A stretch of DNA of 64,000 nt from Thiobacillus denitrificans (GTDB lineage Bacteria > Pseudomonadota > Gammaproteobacteria > Burkholderiales > Thiobacillaceae). The stretch's first letter is position 1, and each line of letters begins with the position of its first letter. The position numbers and the translations under genes were made by a program. Below the pieces are notes generated by a model. That model searched no databases. It worked only from the letters and a program-made list of their open reading frames with translations, and was not told the DNA's origin. Of the stretch, positions 35,220-43,442 are shown one piece after another. The DNA lies in the NCBI GenBank assembly GCA_002403375.1, contig DHHQ01000023.1:66382-130381 (forward strand). Reading direction: 5' to 3'.

Positions 35220-36236
35220 ATGACCGCCCTCCCCCCTCCCACACGCCTTCAGATCGCCGCCTGGCTGCTGATGGCGGCCGGCCTGATCCTGACGCTCAAG
35301 CTCCATCTTCTGCCGGCGCTGCTGGCAGGGCTGCTGGTCTCCCAGCTGGTGCATCTCCTGGCGCCGCGCTTCGTCATCGGCCGCCTCGACCACGTCTGGG
35401 CCAAGGTGCTGGTGGTGTCGCTGATCACGCTGGTCGTGCTCGGTGCGCTGGGCGGCGCCACCGCCGCGGCGATCCTCTACCTGCGCACCGAAGGCGGCGT
35501 CGCGGGCCTGCTCACCAAGATGGCGGAGATCATCGAGAACTCGCGCGAGCTGCTGCCCCCCTGGGCCGGGGGCTGGCTGCCGCAGGGCGACGAGTCGGTG
35601 ATCCGCGCCGGGCTGGTCGAATGGCTGCGCACCCACGCGCAGGATCTGCGCAGGTTCGGCGGTGAAGCCGGACGCGGCCTGCTGCAGTTCATCATCGGAC
35701 TCATCATCGGCAGCTTCGTCGCGCTGCGCGAGGCGCGGCCCGACCGCCCGCTCGCCCCGCTGGCGCAGGCGATGACCGAGCGCGTCGATCGCCTCGGCGA
35801 GGCGTTCGGCCGCGTCGTCTTCGCGCAGGTGCGGATCTCCGCGCTGAATGCAGTGCTGACCGGGATCTACCTGATCGCGGTCCTGCCCGCGTTCGGCGTG
35901 CATCTGCCGTTCACCAAGACGATGATCCTCGTCACCTTCCTGGTCGGCCTGCTGCCGGTGCTCGGCAATCTGATCTCGAACACCATCATCGTCATCATCT
36001 CGCTGTCGCACTCGCTGCACGTCGCCGCCGCCTCGCTGGCGTTCCTGGTGCTGATCCACAAGCTCGAATATTTCGTGAATGCCCGTATCATCGGGGGGCA
36101 GATCAAGGCGCGCGCGTGGGAGCTGCTGATCGCCATGCTGGCGATGGAAGCCGCGTTCGGCGTGCAGGGCGTCATCGCCGCGCCGATTTTCTACGCGTAT
36201 ATCAAGAAAGAACTGTCCGATAGGGAACTCATCTAA
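35220..36236 (+). CDS. AI-2E family transporter / PerM-like permease
   Basis: A 338-residue membrane protein with about seven or eight hydrophobic segments and the family's C-terminal signature region: LTGIYLIAVLPAFGVHLPF, VGLLPVLGNLISNTIIVI and RIIGGQIKARAWELLIAML. Members are reported as AI-2 exporters or Na+/H+ antiporters; most have unknown substrates. The start could be ATG 35220 or an in-frame ATG 36 bases earlier; no clear ribosome site decides it. The stop overlaps the start of the GcvR-like gene (TAATG). Confidence 0.88.
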   Translation: MTALPPPTRLQIAAWLLMAAGLILTLKLHLLPALLAGLLVSQLVHLLAPRFVIGRLDHVWAKVLVVSLITLVVLGALGGATAAAILYLRTEGGVAGLLTKMAEIIENSRELLPPWAGGWLPQGDESVIRAGLVEWLRTHAQDLRRFGGEAGRGLLQFIIGLIIGSFVALREARPDRPLAPLAQAMTERVDRLGEAFGRVVFAQVRISALNAVLTGIYLIAVLPAFGVHLPFTKTMILVTFLVGLLPVLGNLISNTIIVIISLSHSLHVAAASLAFLVLIHKLEYFVNARIIGGQIKARAWELLIAMLAMEAAFGVQGVIAAPIFYAYIKKELSDRELI

Positions 36237-36775
36237 TGGCTAGCGACATCGAATCACTCGTCATCACCGCCAGCGGCGAAGACAAAATCGGCCTCGTGGA
36301 AGGCCTCACCCGCCGCATCGCGGACAGCGGCTGCAACATCGAGGAGTCGCGCATGGCCGCGCTGGGCGGCCGCTTCGCCCTGCTGATGCGCGTGTCCGGC
36401 AGCTGGGACGCGCTCGCCAAGCTGGAATCGCGCCTGCCGTCGGTGGGCGAGGAGCTCGGCCTGTCGCTGATCCAGCAGCGCACCCGCTCCACCCGCGCCG
36501 AAAAGCCGCTGATCCCCTACATGGTCGAGGTCACCGCGCTCGACCAGCCGGGGATCGTCAACAGCCTGGCCAACTTCTTCGCGCGCCTGCACATCAACAT
36601 CGAGGCGCTCGACACCGACACCTATCCGGCGCCGCATACCGGCGCGCCGATGTTCGCCGTGCACATGACGCTCGGGATTCCCGCCGACGCCCACATCGCC
36701 ACGCTGCGCGGCGACTTTCTCGACTATTGCGACGACCACAACCTCGACGCGACCTTCGAGCCGGTGCGCGGCTGA
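36236..36775 (+). CDS. GcvR-like tandem ACT-domain regulatory protein
   Basis: A 179-residue protein with two ACT domains: ESLVITASGEDKIGLVEGLTR (about 6-80) and MVEVTALDQPGIVNSLANFF (about 94-175). The GEDKIGLVE and DQPGIV loops are the typical glycine/amino-acid binding turns. GcvR proteins repress the glycine cleavage system through GcvA. It overlaps the permease stop by one base. No gcv genes are in this window, so the target is inferred from family only. Confidence 0.85.
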   Translation: MASDIESLVITASGEDKIGLVEGLTRRIADSGCNIEESRMAALGGRFALLMRVSGSWDALAKLESRLPSVGEELGLSLIQQRTRSTRAEKPLIPYMVEVTALDQPGIVNSLANFFARLHINIEALDTDTYPAPHTGAPMFAVHMTLGIPADAHIATLRGDFLDYCDDHNLDATFEPVRG

Positions 36776-36785
36776 CCGGGCCTCG

Positions 36786-36820
36786 CAAAAAAGCGCCCCG
36801 CGCGGCGAGCCGCGCGGGGG
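36786..36820 (-). terminator. Rho-independent terminator of the DsrE-like gene
   Basis: Read on the minus strand, a GC-rich stem (CCCCGCGCGGC paired across a 3-base loop) is followed by GCGC and a run of six T. It lies 14 bases beyond the stop of the DsrE-like gene and may also hold back readthrough from the convergent ACT gene. Confidence 0.8.
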
Positions 36821-36833
36821 GAGGAAAATCCGG

Positions 36834-37454
36834 TCAGGGCTGGATGTACGCGTAGCCGGCGGCCTCGAAGTCGGCGATCGACGTCAGCCCCGCGGTGGTG
36901 TACTGCACGCCCTGGATCAGCTGGTCGGTCGCCGAGATCCCGATCTGTTGATACCTGGGCAGCGTGCCGTTGTTCTGGTAGGCGCGGGTGGTGTTCTGGC
37001 AGAAGTAGAATTTGACGCCTTTCTCCAGCAGGGCCTTCACCTGCCCCTCGAACGGGTTGCGTCCGCTGACCTGGGCGCCTGCGCCGTTGTACGAAGTGTC
37101 CTTCAGCGCCATCATGCCGCCGGGTCCGTGCAGCACGACGGCGATCTCGTAGTCGCGCCCCCTGACCATGCCGTGGGTGATCTCGTAATCGTCGATGATG
37201 TTGCTGATGTTGCCCAGGCCATAGGCGCCGCCCGCGCTGGTTTTGAACTGGTTGATCTGCACCACCATCTTGACCTGGTTGCGTTTCTGCAGGCATTTCG
37301 TCAATTCCTGGGTGCCGGGGCCAAACTCGTTGTCCAGACTCGTGCCCGATACCAGCCCGACCGGACATTGGTTGTTACCGGCGCCCTGGGCGAATGCGGG
37401 CAGTGAGAGTAGCGCGAGCATCAGGGCGCTCGCGGCCGTGTTGACGGTTTTCAT
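36834..37454 (-). CDS. Secreted DsrE/DsrF-like family protein
   Basis: A 206-residue protein with a Sec signal peptide (MKTVNTAASALMLALLSLPAFA, cleavage near residue 22). The mature part has KMVVQINQFKTSAGG, IAVVLHGPGGMMALKD, then VKALLEKGVKFYFCQNT, the pattern of DsrE-like proteins with a Cys in the position used by sulfur carriers. Cytoplasmic DsrE trimers relay sulfur; periplasmic versions are less understood but often sit near thiosulfate or persulfide genes. Two further cysteines (near 30 and 54) could pair. It is monocistronic, with its own terminator. Confidence 0.85.
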   Translation of the reverse strand: MKTVNTAASALMLALLSLPAFAQGAGNNQCPVGLVSGTSLDNEFGPGTQELTKCLQKRNQVKMVVQINQFKTSAGGAYGLGNISNIIDDYEITHGMVRGRDYEIAVVLHGPGGMMALKDTSYNGAGAQVSGRNPFEGQVKALLEKGVKFYFCQNTTRAYQNNGTLPRYQQIGISATDQLIQGVQYTTAGLTSIADFEAAGYAYIQP

Positions 37455-37649
37455 CTCGTATCCTCCTGTGGACGGGCAGATTTCTTGGTATGGTCCCCTG
37501 TCGGGAACTCTTGAATACTTGTCCAGGCCGCCGATTGTTCAAGCAGACATTCGTACCATCGCCCGGCGATCTCGGCCGCAGAAGACGCGAGCGGGAACCC
37601 TTGCCCCGTTAGTCACCTCCATAGGCGGTCCCTTAACGAGATCCTCGCC

Positions 37650-38009
37650 ATGCCCAGCCTCCTCATCATTGCCCACGGCAGCCGCCGTGCGGCGTCCAAC
37701 GACGAAGTCCGCGCGCTCGCCGACGCCGTGCGCGCGCAGCCCGGCCAGGCCTACGACCACGTCGAGACCGCCTTCCTGGAGCTCGCCGAGCCGAGCATCC
37801 CGGACGGCCTCGCCGCGCTGGCGGCGAAGGGGGCGACCGAAATCGTCGCGTTTCCCTACTTCCTCGCGGCCGGCACCCACGTCGCGCAGGACATCCCCGA
37901 GGCGATCGCCGAATTCGGCGCGGCGCACCCCGGCGTGAAGGTGCGGCTGACGCCGCACCTCGGCGCGTCGGCGGCGCTGCCCGGCGCGATCCTCAGCGTC
38001 GCCGGCTGA
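37650..38009 (+). CDS. Small CbiX-type sirohydrochlorin chelatase-like protein
   Basis: A 119-residue protein, the length of single-domain CbiX(S). It opens PSLLIIAHGSRR with the catalytic His of the chelatase family and contains EIVAFPYFLAAGTHVAQDIPEAI with the second His. CbiX inserts Co2+ (cobalamin) or other metals into sirohydrochlorin and the short forms work as homodimers. This fits a cell using B12-dependent ribonucleotide reductase. The 195-base upstream gap holds no other gene. Confidence 0.88.
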   Translation: MPSLLIIAHGSRRAASNDEVRALADAVRAQPGQAYDHVETAFLELAEPSIPDGLAALAAKGATEIVAFPYFLAAGTHVAQDIPEAIAEFGAAHPGVKVRLTPHLGASAALPGAILSVAG

Positions 38010-38975
38010 TCACTCGCCTTCGCTGACGCCCAGCTCGATGTAGAACATCGGCAGTACCTCGTCCTGCCTGCGCGGACGCGGCTGGCTGCGCACCAGCGCC
38101 GCCTCGACGCGCGCGGCCTGCAGCGCGGCGCGGTCGATGACCGTCGGGTAGAGGCGGCAGTGCTTCTCGACCTGCTCGGCCTGGCGGCACGCGCAGCCCT
38201 CCAGTTCGCGCCGGGTGGCGGCATCGAGATGCGGCAGCAGCAGCATCCACGGCGCCTGCCAGGCGTGGTAGTCGCGCACCAGGCGGGCGTGCGCGGCGTC
38301 CATGCCCGCGGTGGCGATGAACAGCGGCGGAAAGGCGTCGGCGTCGAGCACGCGGCCGCGCAGGTGGTCGCCGCCCTTGAGCGTGTGCAGGCCGAGGCCC
38401 GCGCCGTCGTCGGAGCGGCGGAACCACTGCGCGACCCCGCTGGCGAGGTCGTTCACGTGGCGCGTGAGATGCGCCGCCGGCGATTCCGCGAGCCCCGCCA
38501 CGGCGCAGCTCTGGAAACGCTCCTGCGCGGCGATGCCGGCGCGCCAGTCGAGCGGCGGCCGGGTGTCGGTCTCGCTGTCGTTGCGCACGCTGTGCAGCAG
38601 CGCCAGCGGCCGCTCGTCACGGTCGAGCAGCCACAGCTCGAACTGGTCGAGGAAGGGGAAGGGCACCTCGCGGTGCCGCGTGAGCAGGTGCTCGTACACG
38701 ACCGCGCCCATGTCCTCGAGCCGCCTGAAATCGTCGGACGGGAAAAGCGGCCCGCGCTTGAGCCCGGTCTCCGCCGACCAGTGGCCGTAGCGGATGTCGG
38801 AGATCTGCGCCCGCTTGCCCGCGCGCCCGAGGCCGTCGAGCAGGGCATCGTTGGCCACGTAGATGTCCCACTCGACGCCGTCGGTCGTCACCGCCTCGGC
38901 CGAGCGGTAGCGCAGCGTGTGCACCACCCCGCGGAAGGGGTTGAGCAGGCGCTGCGCATAGCATTCGATCTGCAT
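38010..38975 (-). CDS. Conserved hypothetical protein, 321 residues
   Basis: I do not recognise the family. The protein is soluble, with no signal or membrane segment. It starts MQIECYAQRLLNPFRGVVHT and contains WDIYVANDALLDGL, an internal segment RPPLDWRAGIAAQERF, and a late cysteine pair in EGCACRQAEQVEKHCRLYP that could bind metal. Composition and codon bias match its neighbours, so it looks like a real core gene. It ends abutting cbiX convergently and starts 34 bases after the DUF502 gene; a 38975 ATG follows AGGAGGCGC, a strong ribosome site. Confidence 0.75.
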   Translation of the reverse strand: MQIECYAQRLLNPFRGVVHTLRYRSAEAVTTDGVEWDIYVANDALLDGLGRAGKRAQISDIRYGHWSAETGLKRGPLFPSDDFRRLEDMGAVVYEHLLTRHREVPFPFLDQFELWLLDRDERPLALLHSVRNDSETDTRPPLDWRAGIAAQERFQSCAVAGLAESPAAHLTRHVNDLASGVAQWFRRSDDGAGLGLHTLKGGDHLRGRVLDADAFPPLFIATAGMDAAHARLVRDYHAWQAPWMLLLPHLDAATRRELEGCACRQAEQVEKHCRLYPTVIDRAALQAARVEAALVRSQPRPRRQDEVLPMFYIELGVSEGE

Positions 38976-38991
38976 CGGGGCGCGCCTCCTT

Positions 38992-39624
38992 CTAGTGTTC
39001 CGTACCCTCTGGCGCGCCGGCGGATACGGGTTTGCCGCGGGCGCCGTCCATCCAGGCGAACATCGCCTGCCGCATCGCCTCCTCGACCGACATGTCGATC
39101 GGCTGCACCCACTCGCGCGGCACGAAGACGGTATAGCCGCCGATCATGTAGCCCATCGGCAGGTAGACCGCCACTCGGTCGCCCTGCAGGAAACCGTCGG
39201 GCAGGTCGTCGACGTGCTGGCGCGTGACGAGGCCCGCGACTTCGAGCGGGTAGCCGGGCATCCGCAGGATCACCACGGTCTGCTTGACCTCGTGGCTGCG
39301 CTGCGGCGAGAAGTAGTCGGCAAAGCTCTTGAAGGACGAGTAGATGCTCTTCACCACCGGCAGGTTGGTGAACGGCAGTTCGAGCAGCGACAGCAGGCGC
39401 CCGACGCCGCGCTGCGAGACCAGCACACCGAGCAGGACGATGCCGCTGATCCCCAGCAGCAGACCCATGCCCGGGAGGTAGAGCTTGCCGATGAAGGGAC
39501 GGATCAGCTGGGCCGCCAGCGCTTCGCTCCAGCTGAGGAAGAGATACAGCAGGTAGACCGTCAGGCCGACCGGCAGGGCGGTGATCAGACCACGGAAGAA
39601 ATACTGGTAGAGCTGCTTGAGCAC
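38992..39624 (-). CDS. DUF502 family inner-membrane protein
   Basis: A protein of about 210 residues with two N-terminal transmembrane helices (FRGLITALPVGLTVYLLYLF and MGLLLGISGIVLLGVLV) and a soluble domain with LPVVKSIYSSFKSFADYF, the DUF502 signature, and VFVPREWVQPIDMSVEEAM near the end. Function is unknown. I prefer GTG 39624 because the first helix then starts at the usual distance; ATG 39672 in frame would add 16 residues. Confidence 0.85.
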   Translation of the reverse strand: MLKQLYQYFFRGLITALPVGLTVYLLYLFLSWSEALAAQLIRPFIGKLYLPGMGLLLGISGIVLLGVLVSQRGVGRLLSLLELPFTNLPVVKSIYSSFKSFADYFSPQRSHEVKQTVVILRMPGYPLEVAGLVTRQHVDDLPDGFLQGDRVAVYLPMGYMIGGYTVFVPREWVQPIDMSVEEAMRQAMFAWMDGARGKPVSAGAPEGTEH

Positions 39625-39722
39625 GCGTAACCCCGGAAGGCCGAAAAAAAGTTGGTGGCTTTCGCTAAGCATAGCAGCGGGGCGTTGCTAGAATCCCCGC
39701 ATCACCAACAATGGAGGAAACC

Positions 39723-40304
39723 ATGAAAGCCAAAGCCCTGATCGCCCTTGCCCTGCCCGCCCTGATCGCCGGCTGCGCCACCGGACCCAGCGCCGAGGAG
39801 CAGGCCGCGATGGCCGCCGATGCACGCAAGGCGTCCGGCGCGCTGATCCAGAAGCTCGGCGGCGAGCTCAAGGCCGCGCTGTCCGAGTCGGGCCCCGAGG
39901 GGGCGATCGGCGTCTGCAAGGAGCGCGCCCCGCAGATCGCGGCCGACGTCTCCAAACAGTTCGGCTTCGACGTCAAGCGCGTCAGCCCGAAGAACCGCAA
40001 CCCCGCGGGCGTTCCCGACGCGTGGGAGGCCGAGGCGCAGGCCGGGCTGGAAAAGCGCATGGCGGCCGGCGAGAAGCCCGAGACGCTCGACACCTGGCAG
40101 GTCGTCAGCACCTCCGCGGGCAAGCAGTTCCGCTACGCCAAGGCGCTGCCGGTGCAGCCGCTGTGCCTGACCTGCCACGGCGACGCGGCCGCCATTCCCG
40201 ACGGCGTGAAGGCGCGCCTGGCGGCGGAGTATCCCAACGACAAGGCCACCGGCTACGCGCCCGGCATGGTGCGCGGCATCGTCTCGGTCAAGCGCCCGCT
40301 GTAA
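39723..40304 (+). CDS. Tll0287-like (DUF3365) haem-binding lipoprotein
   Basis: A 193-residue protein with a lipoprotein signal (LIAGC at about 14-18). One c-type haem site, CLTCHG, lies near residue 150. The region from ALIQKLGGELKAAL through VSPKNRNPAGVPDAWE matches DUF3365/Tll0287-like domains, which fold like PAS sensors and bind haem. It could be a periplasmic redox or gas sensor, or a simple electron carrier. GGAGG at 39713-39717 places the start at ATG 39723, not the ATG twelve bases before. Confidence 0.85.
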   Translation: MKAKALIALALPALIAGCATGPSAEEQAAMAADARKASGALIQKLGGELKAALSESGPEGAIGVCKERAPQIAADVSKQFGFDVKRVSPKNRNPAGVPDAWEAEAQAGLEKRMAAGEKPETLDTWQVVSTSAGKQFRYAKALPVQPLCLTCHGDAAAIPDGVKARLAAEYPNDKATGYAPGMVRGIVSVKRPL

Positions 40305-40323
40305 TCCCGTCCGCCCGATCGAC

Positions 40324-40602
40324 ATGACGACCGGGCACGCGCGTCCGCCGGCGTGGTGGGTGTACATGCTGCGCTGCGCGGACGGTTCGCTCTACACCGG
40401 CATCACCACCGACGTTTCCCGTCGCGTCGCCGAGCACAACGGCGACGCGCGTCTGGGCGCGCGCTACACGCGCGCACGGCGCCCGGTGCAGCTCGTCTAT
40501 GCGGAGGGGGCCGTCGACCGGGCCGCGGCCGCGCGCCGCGAGGCGGCGATCAAGCGGCTCGACCGTACGCGCAAGCTCGCGCTGTGCGCGGCGGCAGGCT
40601 GA
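40324..40602 (+). CDS. GIY-YIG nuclease superfamily protein
   Basis: A 92-residue single-domain UvrC/Endo-VII type nuclease. WVYMLRCADGSLYTGITTD carries the GIY-YIG motif (VYM and YTG), followed by RRVAEHNGD with the conserved Arg and by REAAIKRLDRTRKLAL with Glu and Lys. These short proteins (YhbQ-like) are widespread and may act in DNA or RNA repair. Its stop codon lies inside a perfect hairpin shared with the convergent patatin gene. Confidence 0.9.
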   Translation: MTTGHARPPAWWVYMLRCADGSLYTGITTDVSRRVAEHNGDARLGARYTRARRPVQLVYAEGAVDRAAAARREAAIKRLDRTRKLALCAAAG

Positions 40603-40623
40603 GCGGCGCTCCGCTCAGCCTGC
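40594..40623. other. Perfect 13-bp hairpin spanning both convergent stop codons
   Basis: GCAGGCTGAGCGG (40594-40606) pairs without mismatch with CCGCTCAGCCTGC (40611-40623) around the loop CGCT. The stop of the GIY-YIG gene (40600-40602) is in the left arm and the stop of the patatin gene (40615-40617) in the right arm. No U-run follows on either side. It may block exonucleases or collide the two transcripts. Confidence 0.7.
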
Positions 40624-41556
40624 TTCCACCCCGTCGTTCAGCAGGCGTGCGCTGAGCTGCGGCATCGCCGCTTCCACCGCGCGGCGCCCGGCTTCGATGG
40701 CGACGCTCGCGCGGTGGAATTCCATCAGCCCGAGGTCGGCGAGCAGCGGCGTCACCAGCGCGTCCGCCGGCTCGCCGGCGAGGCGGCTGCGCGTGATCAC
40801 CACCTGCATGATCGTGATGCTCGACGCCAGCACGTCGAGCATGGGCGGCGGCTTGGGCGCGTCGCTGCCGTTGAGGCCGAGCTGCGTCATGCTCGCCTGG
40901 ATCCGCGCCATCACCGTGTCGGCGATCGAGTCGGGCTCGTCGGCTGCGGCGCGCTTGCGCGCCGGCTTCGCGGCCTTGGGCTTGAGGAAGTGGCCGAGCC
41001 GGTCGGTGTTGAGGTCGACGGCGATCACGTGATCGGCGCCCATCGCCCGGCACAGCGATACCGGCACCGGGTTCACCAGCCCGCCGTCGACCAGCCATAC
41101 GCCGTCGCGCTGCACCGGCGTGAACAGGCCGGGCAGCGCGATCGACGCGCGCACCGCGTCGGTCACCACGCCGTCGCGCAGCCACACCTCTCGGCCGCGC
41201 TCAAGGTCGGTGGCGACCGCGCCGAACGGCCGCGGCAGTTCGCGAATGTCGCGGTCGACGAACTCGCTGCGGAAGAAGTCGATCAGCTTCTCGCCCTTGA
41301 TCAGCCCGCTGCCGAGCGAGAAGTCGAGGAAGCTCACCACGGTCTGCAGCTTGAGGCCGCGCACCCACGCTTCGAGGCGGTCGAGCTCGTCCGCGACGTA
41401 CGCCGCGCCCACCAGCGAGCCGATCGAGGTGCCGCAGACGATGTCCGGCACGATGCCGGCCTTCTCGAGCGCGCGGATGACGCCGATGTGCGCCCAGCCG
41501 CGCGCCGAGCCGCCGCCGAGCGCGAGGCCGATACGGGGCGCATGTCGCTTGCTCAT
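40615..41556 (-). CDS. Patatin-like phospholipase (RssA-like)
   Basis: A 313-residue hydrolase with the oxyanion-hole motif GGGSARGWAHIGV near 14-26, the nucleophile elbow GTSIGS near 42-47, and the catalytic-dyad Asp in LVDGGLVNPVPV near 170. These three are complete, so it should be an active Ser-Asp lipid acyl hydrolase. The family includes RssA-like proteins of unknown physiological substrate. It follows nrdJ with a 6-base gap on the same strand, possibly a transcriptional accident. Confidence 0.92.
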   Translation of the reverse strand: MSKRHAPRIGLALGGGSARGWAHIGVIRALEKAGIVPDIVCGTSIGSLVGAAYVADELDRLEAWVRGLKLQTVVSFLDFSLGSGLIKGEKLIDFFRSEFVDRDIRELPRPFGAVATDLERGREVWLRDGVVTDAVRASIALPGLFTPVQRDGVWLVDGGLVNPVPVSLCRAMGADHVIAVDLNTDRLGHFLKPKAAKPARKRAAADEPDSIADTVMARIQASMTQLGLNGSDAPKPPPMLDVLASSITIMQVVITRSRLAGEPADALVTPLLADLGLMEFHRASVAIEAGRRAVEAAMPQLSARLLNDGVEAG

Positions 41557-41562
41557 GTCGGC

Positions 41563-43362
41563 TCAGTCCGCCTCGCGCTCGACGCTGCAGCACGGCACGC
41601 GCGCGGCGGACGGCTCGCTGAGGATGGCGCCGGTGACCGGATTCGGGCGGAACACCGTGCAGCCCTTGAGGCCGAGCGCGTGCGCCTGGCGGTAGAGGTC
41701 CGCGAAGTGTTCGAAGGGCGTGTCGGCGGCGACGTTGATGGTCTTCGAGATGGCATTGTCGACGTAGGGTTGCAGCGCGGCCTGCATGGCGAGATGGGCG
41801 CGCGGGTCGATCTGCCGCGCCTCGACCAGCGCTGGCGGCATGCCGGGGTGTCCCGCCTGCTGCCAGCGCTGCAGTGCGAGATCGACCACGCGGTGGGTGC
41901 GGTACGCGCCGTCCCTGCCGAGCACGCGGCGCTCGGCAACGGCGGCGAATACCGGCTCGATGCCGCTGGAGCAGTTGTTGGCCAGCAGGCTGATGGTGCC
42001 GGCCGGCGCGATCGCCAACAAATGACTGTTGCGGATGCCGTCGTCGGCGATCGCGGCGCGCAACTCGGCGGGCAGGCGGGCGGCGAAGCCGCTCGCGAGG
42101 AACGCGTCGCGGTCGAAGCCGGGGAAGGCGCCCTTTTCGCGCGCGAGCCCGACCGAGGCGCGGTAGGCCGCGTCGCGCACCGTCTGCAGCGCCTGCGCCG
42201 CGAGCGTGCGCGCCGCGTCGCTGTCGTAGTCGAGCCCGAGCATCACCAGCGCGTCGGCGAGCCCGGTGACGCCGAGGCCGACGCGGCGCTTGCGGCGTGC
42301 CTCGTCTGCCTGCGCCGGCAGCGGGTAGCGCGAGACGTCGATCACGTCGTCGAGGAAGCGCACCGCGAGCCCTGCCGCAGCATCAAGCGCGGCGAGGTCG
42401 AGGCGGGCGCCGGCGGCGAACGGCGAGGTCACGAAGGCAGTCAGGTTGAGCGAGCCGAGGTCGCACGCGCCGTAGGGGGGCAGCGGGATTTCGCCGCAGG
42501 GGTTGGTGGCGGAAAGCGTCTCGCGGTCGCGCAGGGTGTTCTCGCGGTTGACCGTGTCGACGAACAGCACCCCGGGCTCGGCGGTGTCGTAGGCCGCGCG
42601 CAGGATGCGCTGCCACAGCTCGCGCGCTCTCAGCGTGCGGATCACCCGGCACGGCACCGCCGCCCCGCTGCCGCTCCAGCGCCGCTCGACGACCGGGCCG
42701 TCGGCCGCTTCCCCCGCGCGCAGCGGGAACACCAGCGGCCAGTCGGCGTCGCGCTCGACCGCCGCCATGAAGGCGTCGCTGGCCTGGACCGAGAGGTTGA
42801 AGTGCCTGAGCTCGGCCGGGTCGCGCTTGGCGTCGACGAAGGCCTCGATGTCGGGATGGTCGCAGCGCAGCGTCGCCATCATCGCGCCGCGCCGCGCGCC
42901 CGTCGACAGCATGGTCGCGCACATCGCGTCCCAGATGCGCATGAACGACACCGGGCCCGAGGCGATGGTGCCGGTCGCTGCGGCCACCATGCCGGCAGGC
43001 CGCAGCGTCGAGAAATCGTAGCCGACGCCGCCGCCCTGCTGCATGGTGAGCGCGCCTTCCTTGAGTGCCTCGAAGATCGACTCGAGGTCGTCGGCGATCT
43101 CGCCCATGACGAAGCAGTTGAACAGCGTGACCCGGTGGCCGGTGCCGGCGCCTGCGAGGATGCGCCCGCCGGGCAGGAAGCGGAAACCGTCGAGCAGGCC
43201 GCGGAAGCGCCCGGCCCAGGCGTCGCGATCGCGCGTCTCCGCTGCGGCGATCGCGTGCGCCACCCGCTGCCAGCTTTCCGAGACCGTGGTCTCGCCCGCG
43301 GCACGGTAGCGGGTCTCCCAGACGTGCCGGGAAATGTCCATGCTGAAGGGGTCGGAGGTCAT
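41563..43362 (-). CDS. nrdJ: Adenosylcobalamin-dependent ribonucleotide reductase
   Basis: A 599-residue class II reductase. N-terminal FLPGGRILAGAGTGHRVTLFNCFV supplies the first redox Cys, MQQGGGVGYDFSTLRP the substrate loop, and ATNPCGEIPLPPYGACDLGSLNLT the thiyl-radical Cys with Asn and Glu. KTINVAADTPFEHFADLY and the C-terminal CC pair near 594 (redox relay) complete the set. It makes deoxyribonucleotides without oxygen, using B12. The short length lacks a long N-terminal ATP cone. No cobalamin riboswitch is visible in the 80-base upstream gap. Confidence 0.95.
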   Translation of the reverse strand: MTSDPFSMDISRHVWETRYRAAGETTVSESWQRVAHAIAAAETRDRDAWAGRFRGLLDGFRFLPGGRILAGAGTGHRVTLFNCFVMGEIADDLESIFEALKEGALTMQQGGGVGYDFSTLRPAGMVAAATGTIASGPVSFMRIWDAMCATMLSTGARRGAMMATLRCDHPDIEAFVDAKRDPAELRHFNLSVQASDAFMAAVERDADWPLVFPLRAGEAADGPVVERRWSGSGAAVPCRVIRTLRARELWQRILRAAYDTAEPGVLFVDTVNRENTLRDRETLSATNPCGEIPLPPYGACDLGSLNLTAFVTSPFAAGARLDLAALDAAAGLAVRFLDDVIDVSRYPLPAQADEARRKRRVGLGVTGLADALVMLGLDYDSDAARTLAAQALQTVRDAAYRASVGLAREKGAFPGFDRDAFLASGFAARLPAELRAAIADDGIRNSHLLAIAPAGTISLLANNCSSGIEPVFAAVAERRVLGRDGAYRTHRVVDLALQRWQQAGHPGMPPALVEARQIDPRAHLAMQAALQPYVDNAISKTINVAADTPFEHFADLYRQAHALGLKGCTVFRPNPVTGAILSEPSAARVPCCSVEREAD

Positions 43363-43442
43363 GGGCGGGCGCTGATGCGGGCGGCGAGTTGAGGCATTAT
43401 GCGGGCAGTCACATTCCGAGCATAGCCGCTGCGGCCCGACCC

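Noticed and set aside
43363..43442. Cobalamin riboswitch ahead of nrdJ
   Set aside because: The gap is only 80 bases and contains no B12-box-like sequence.
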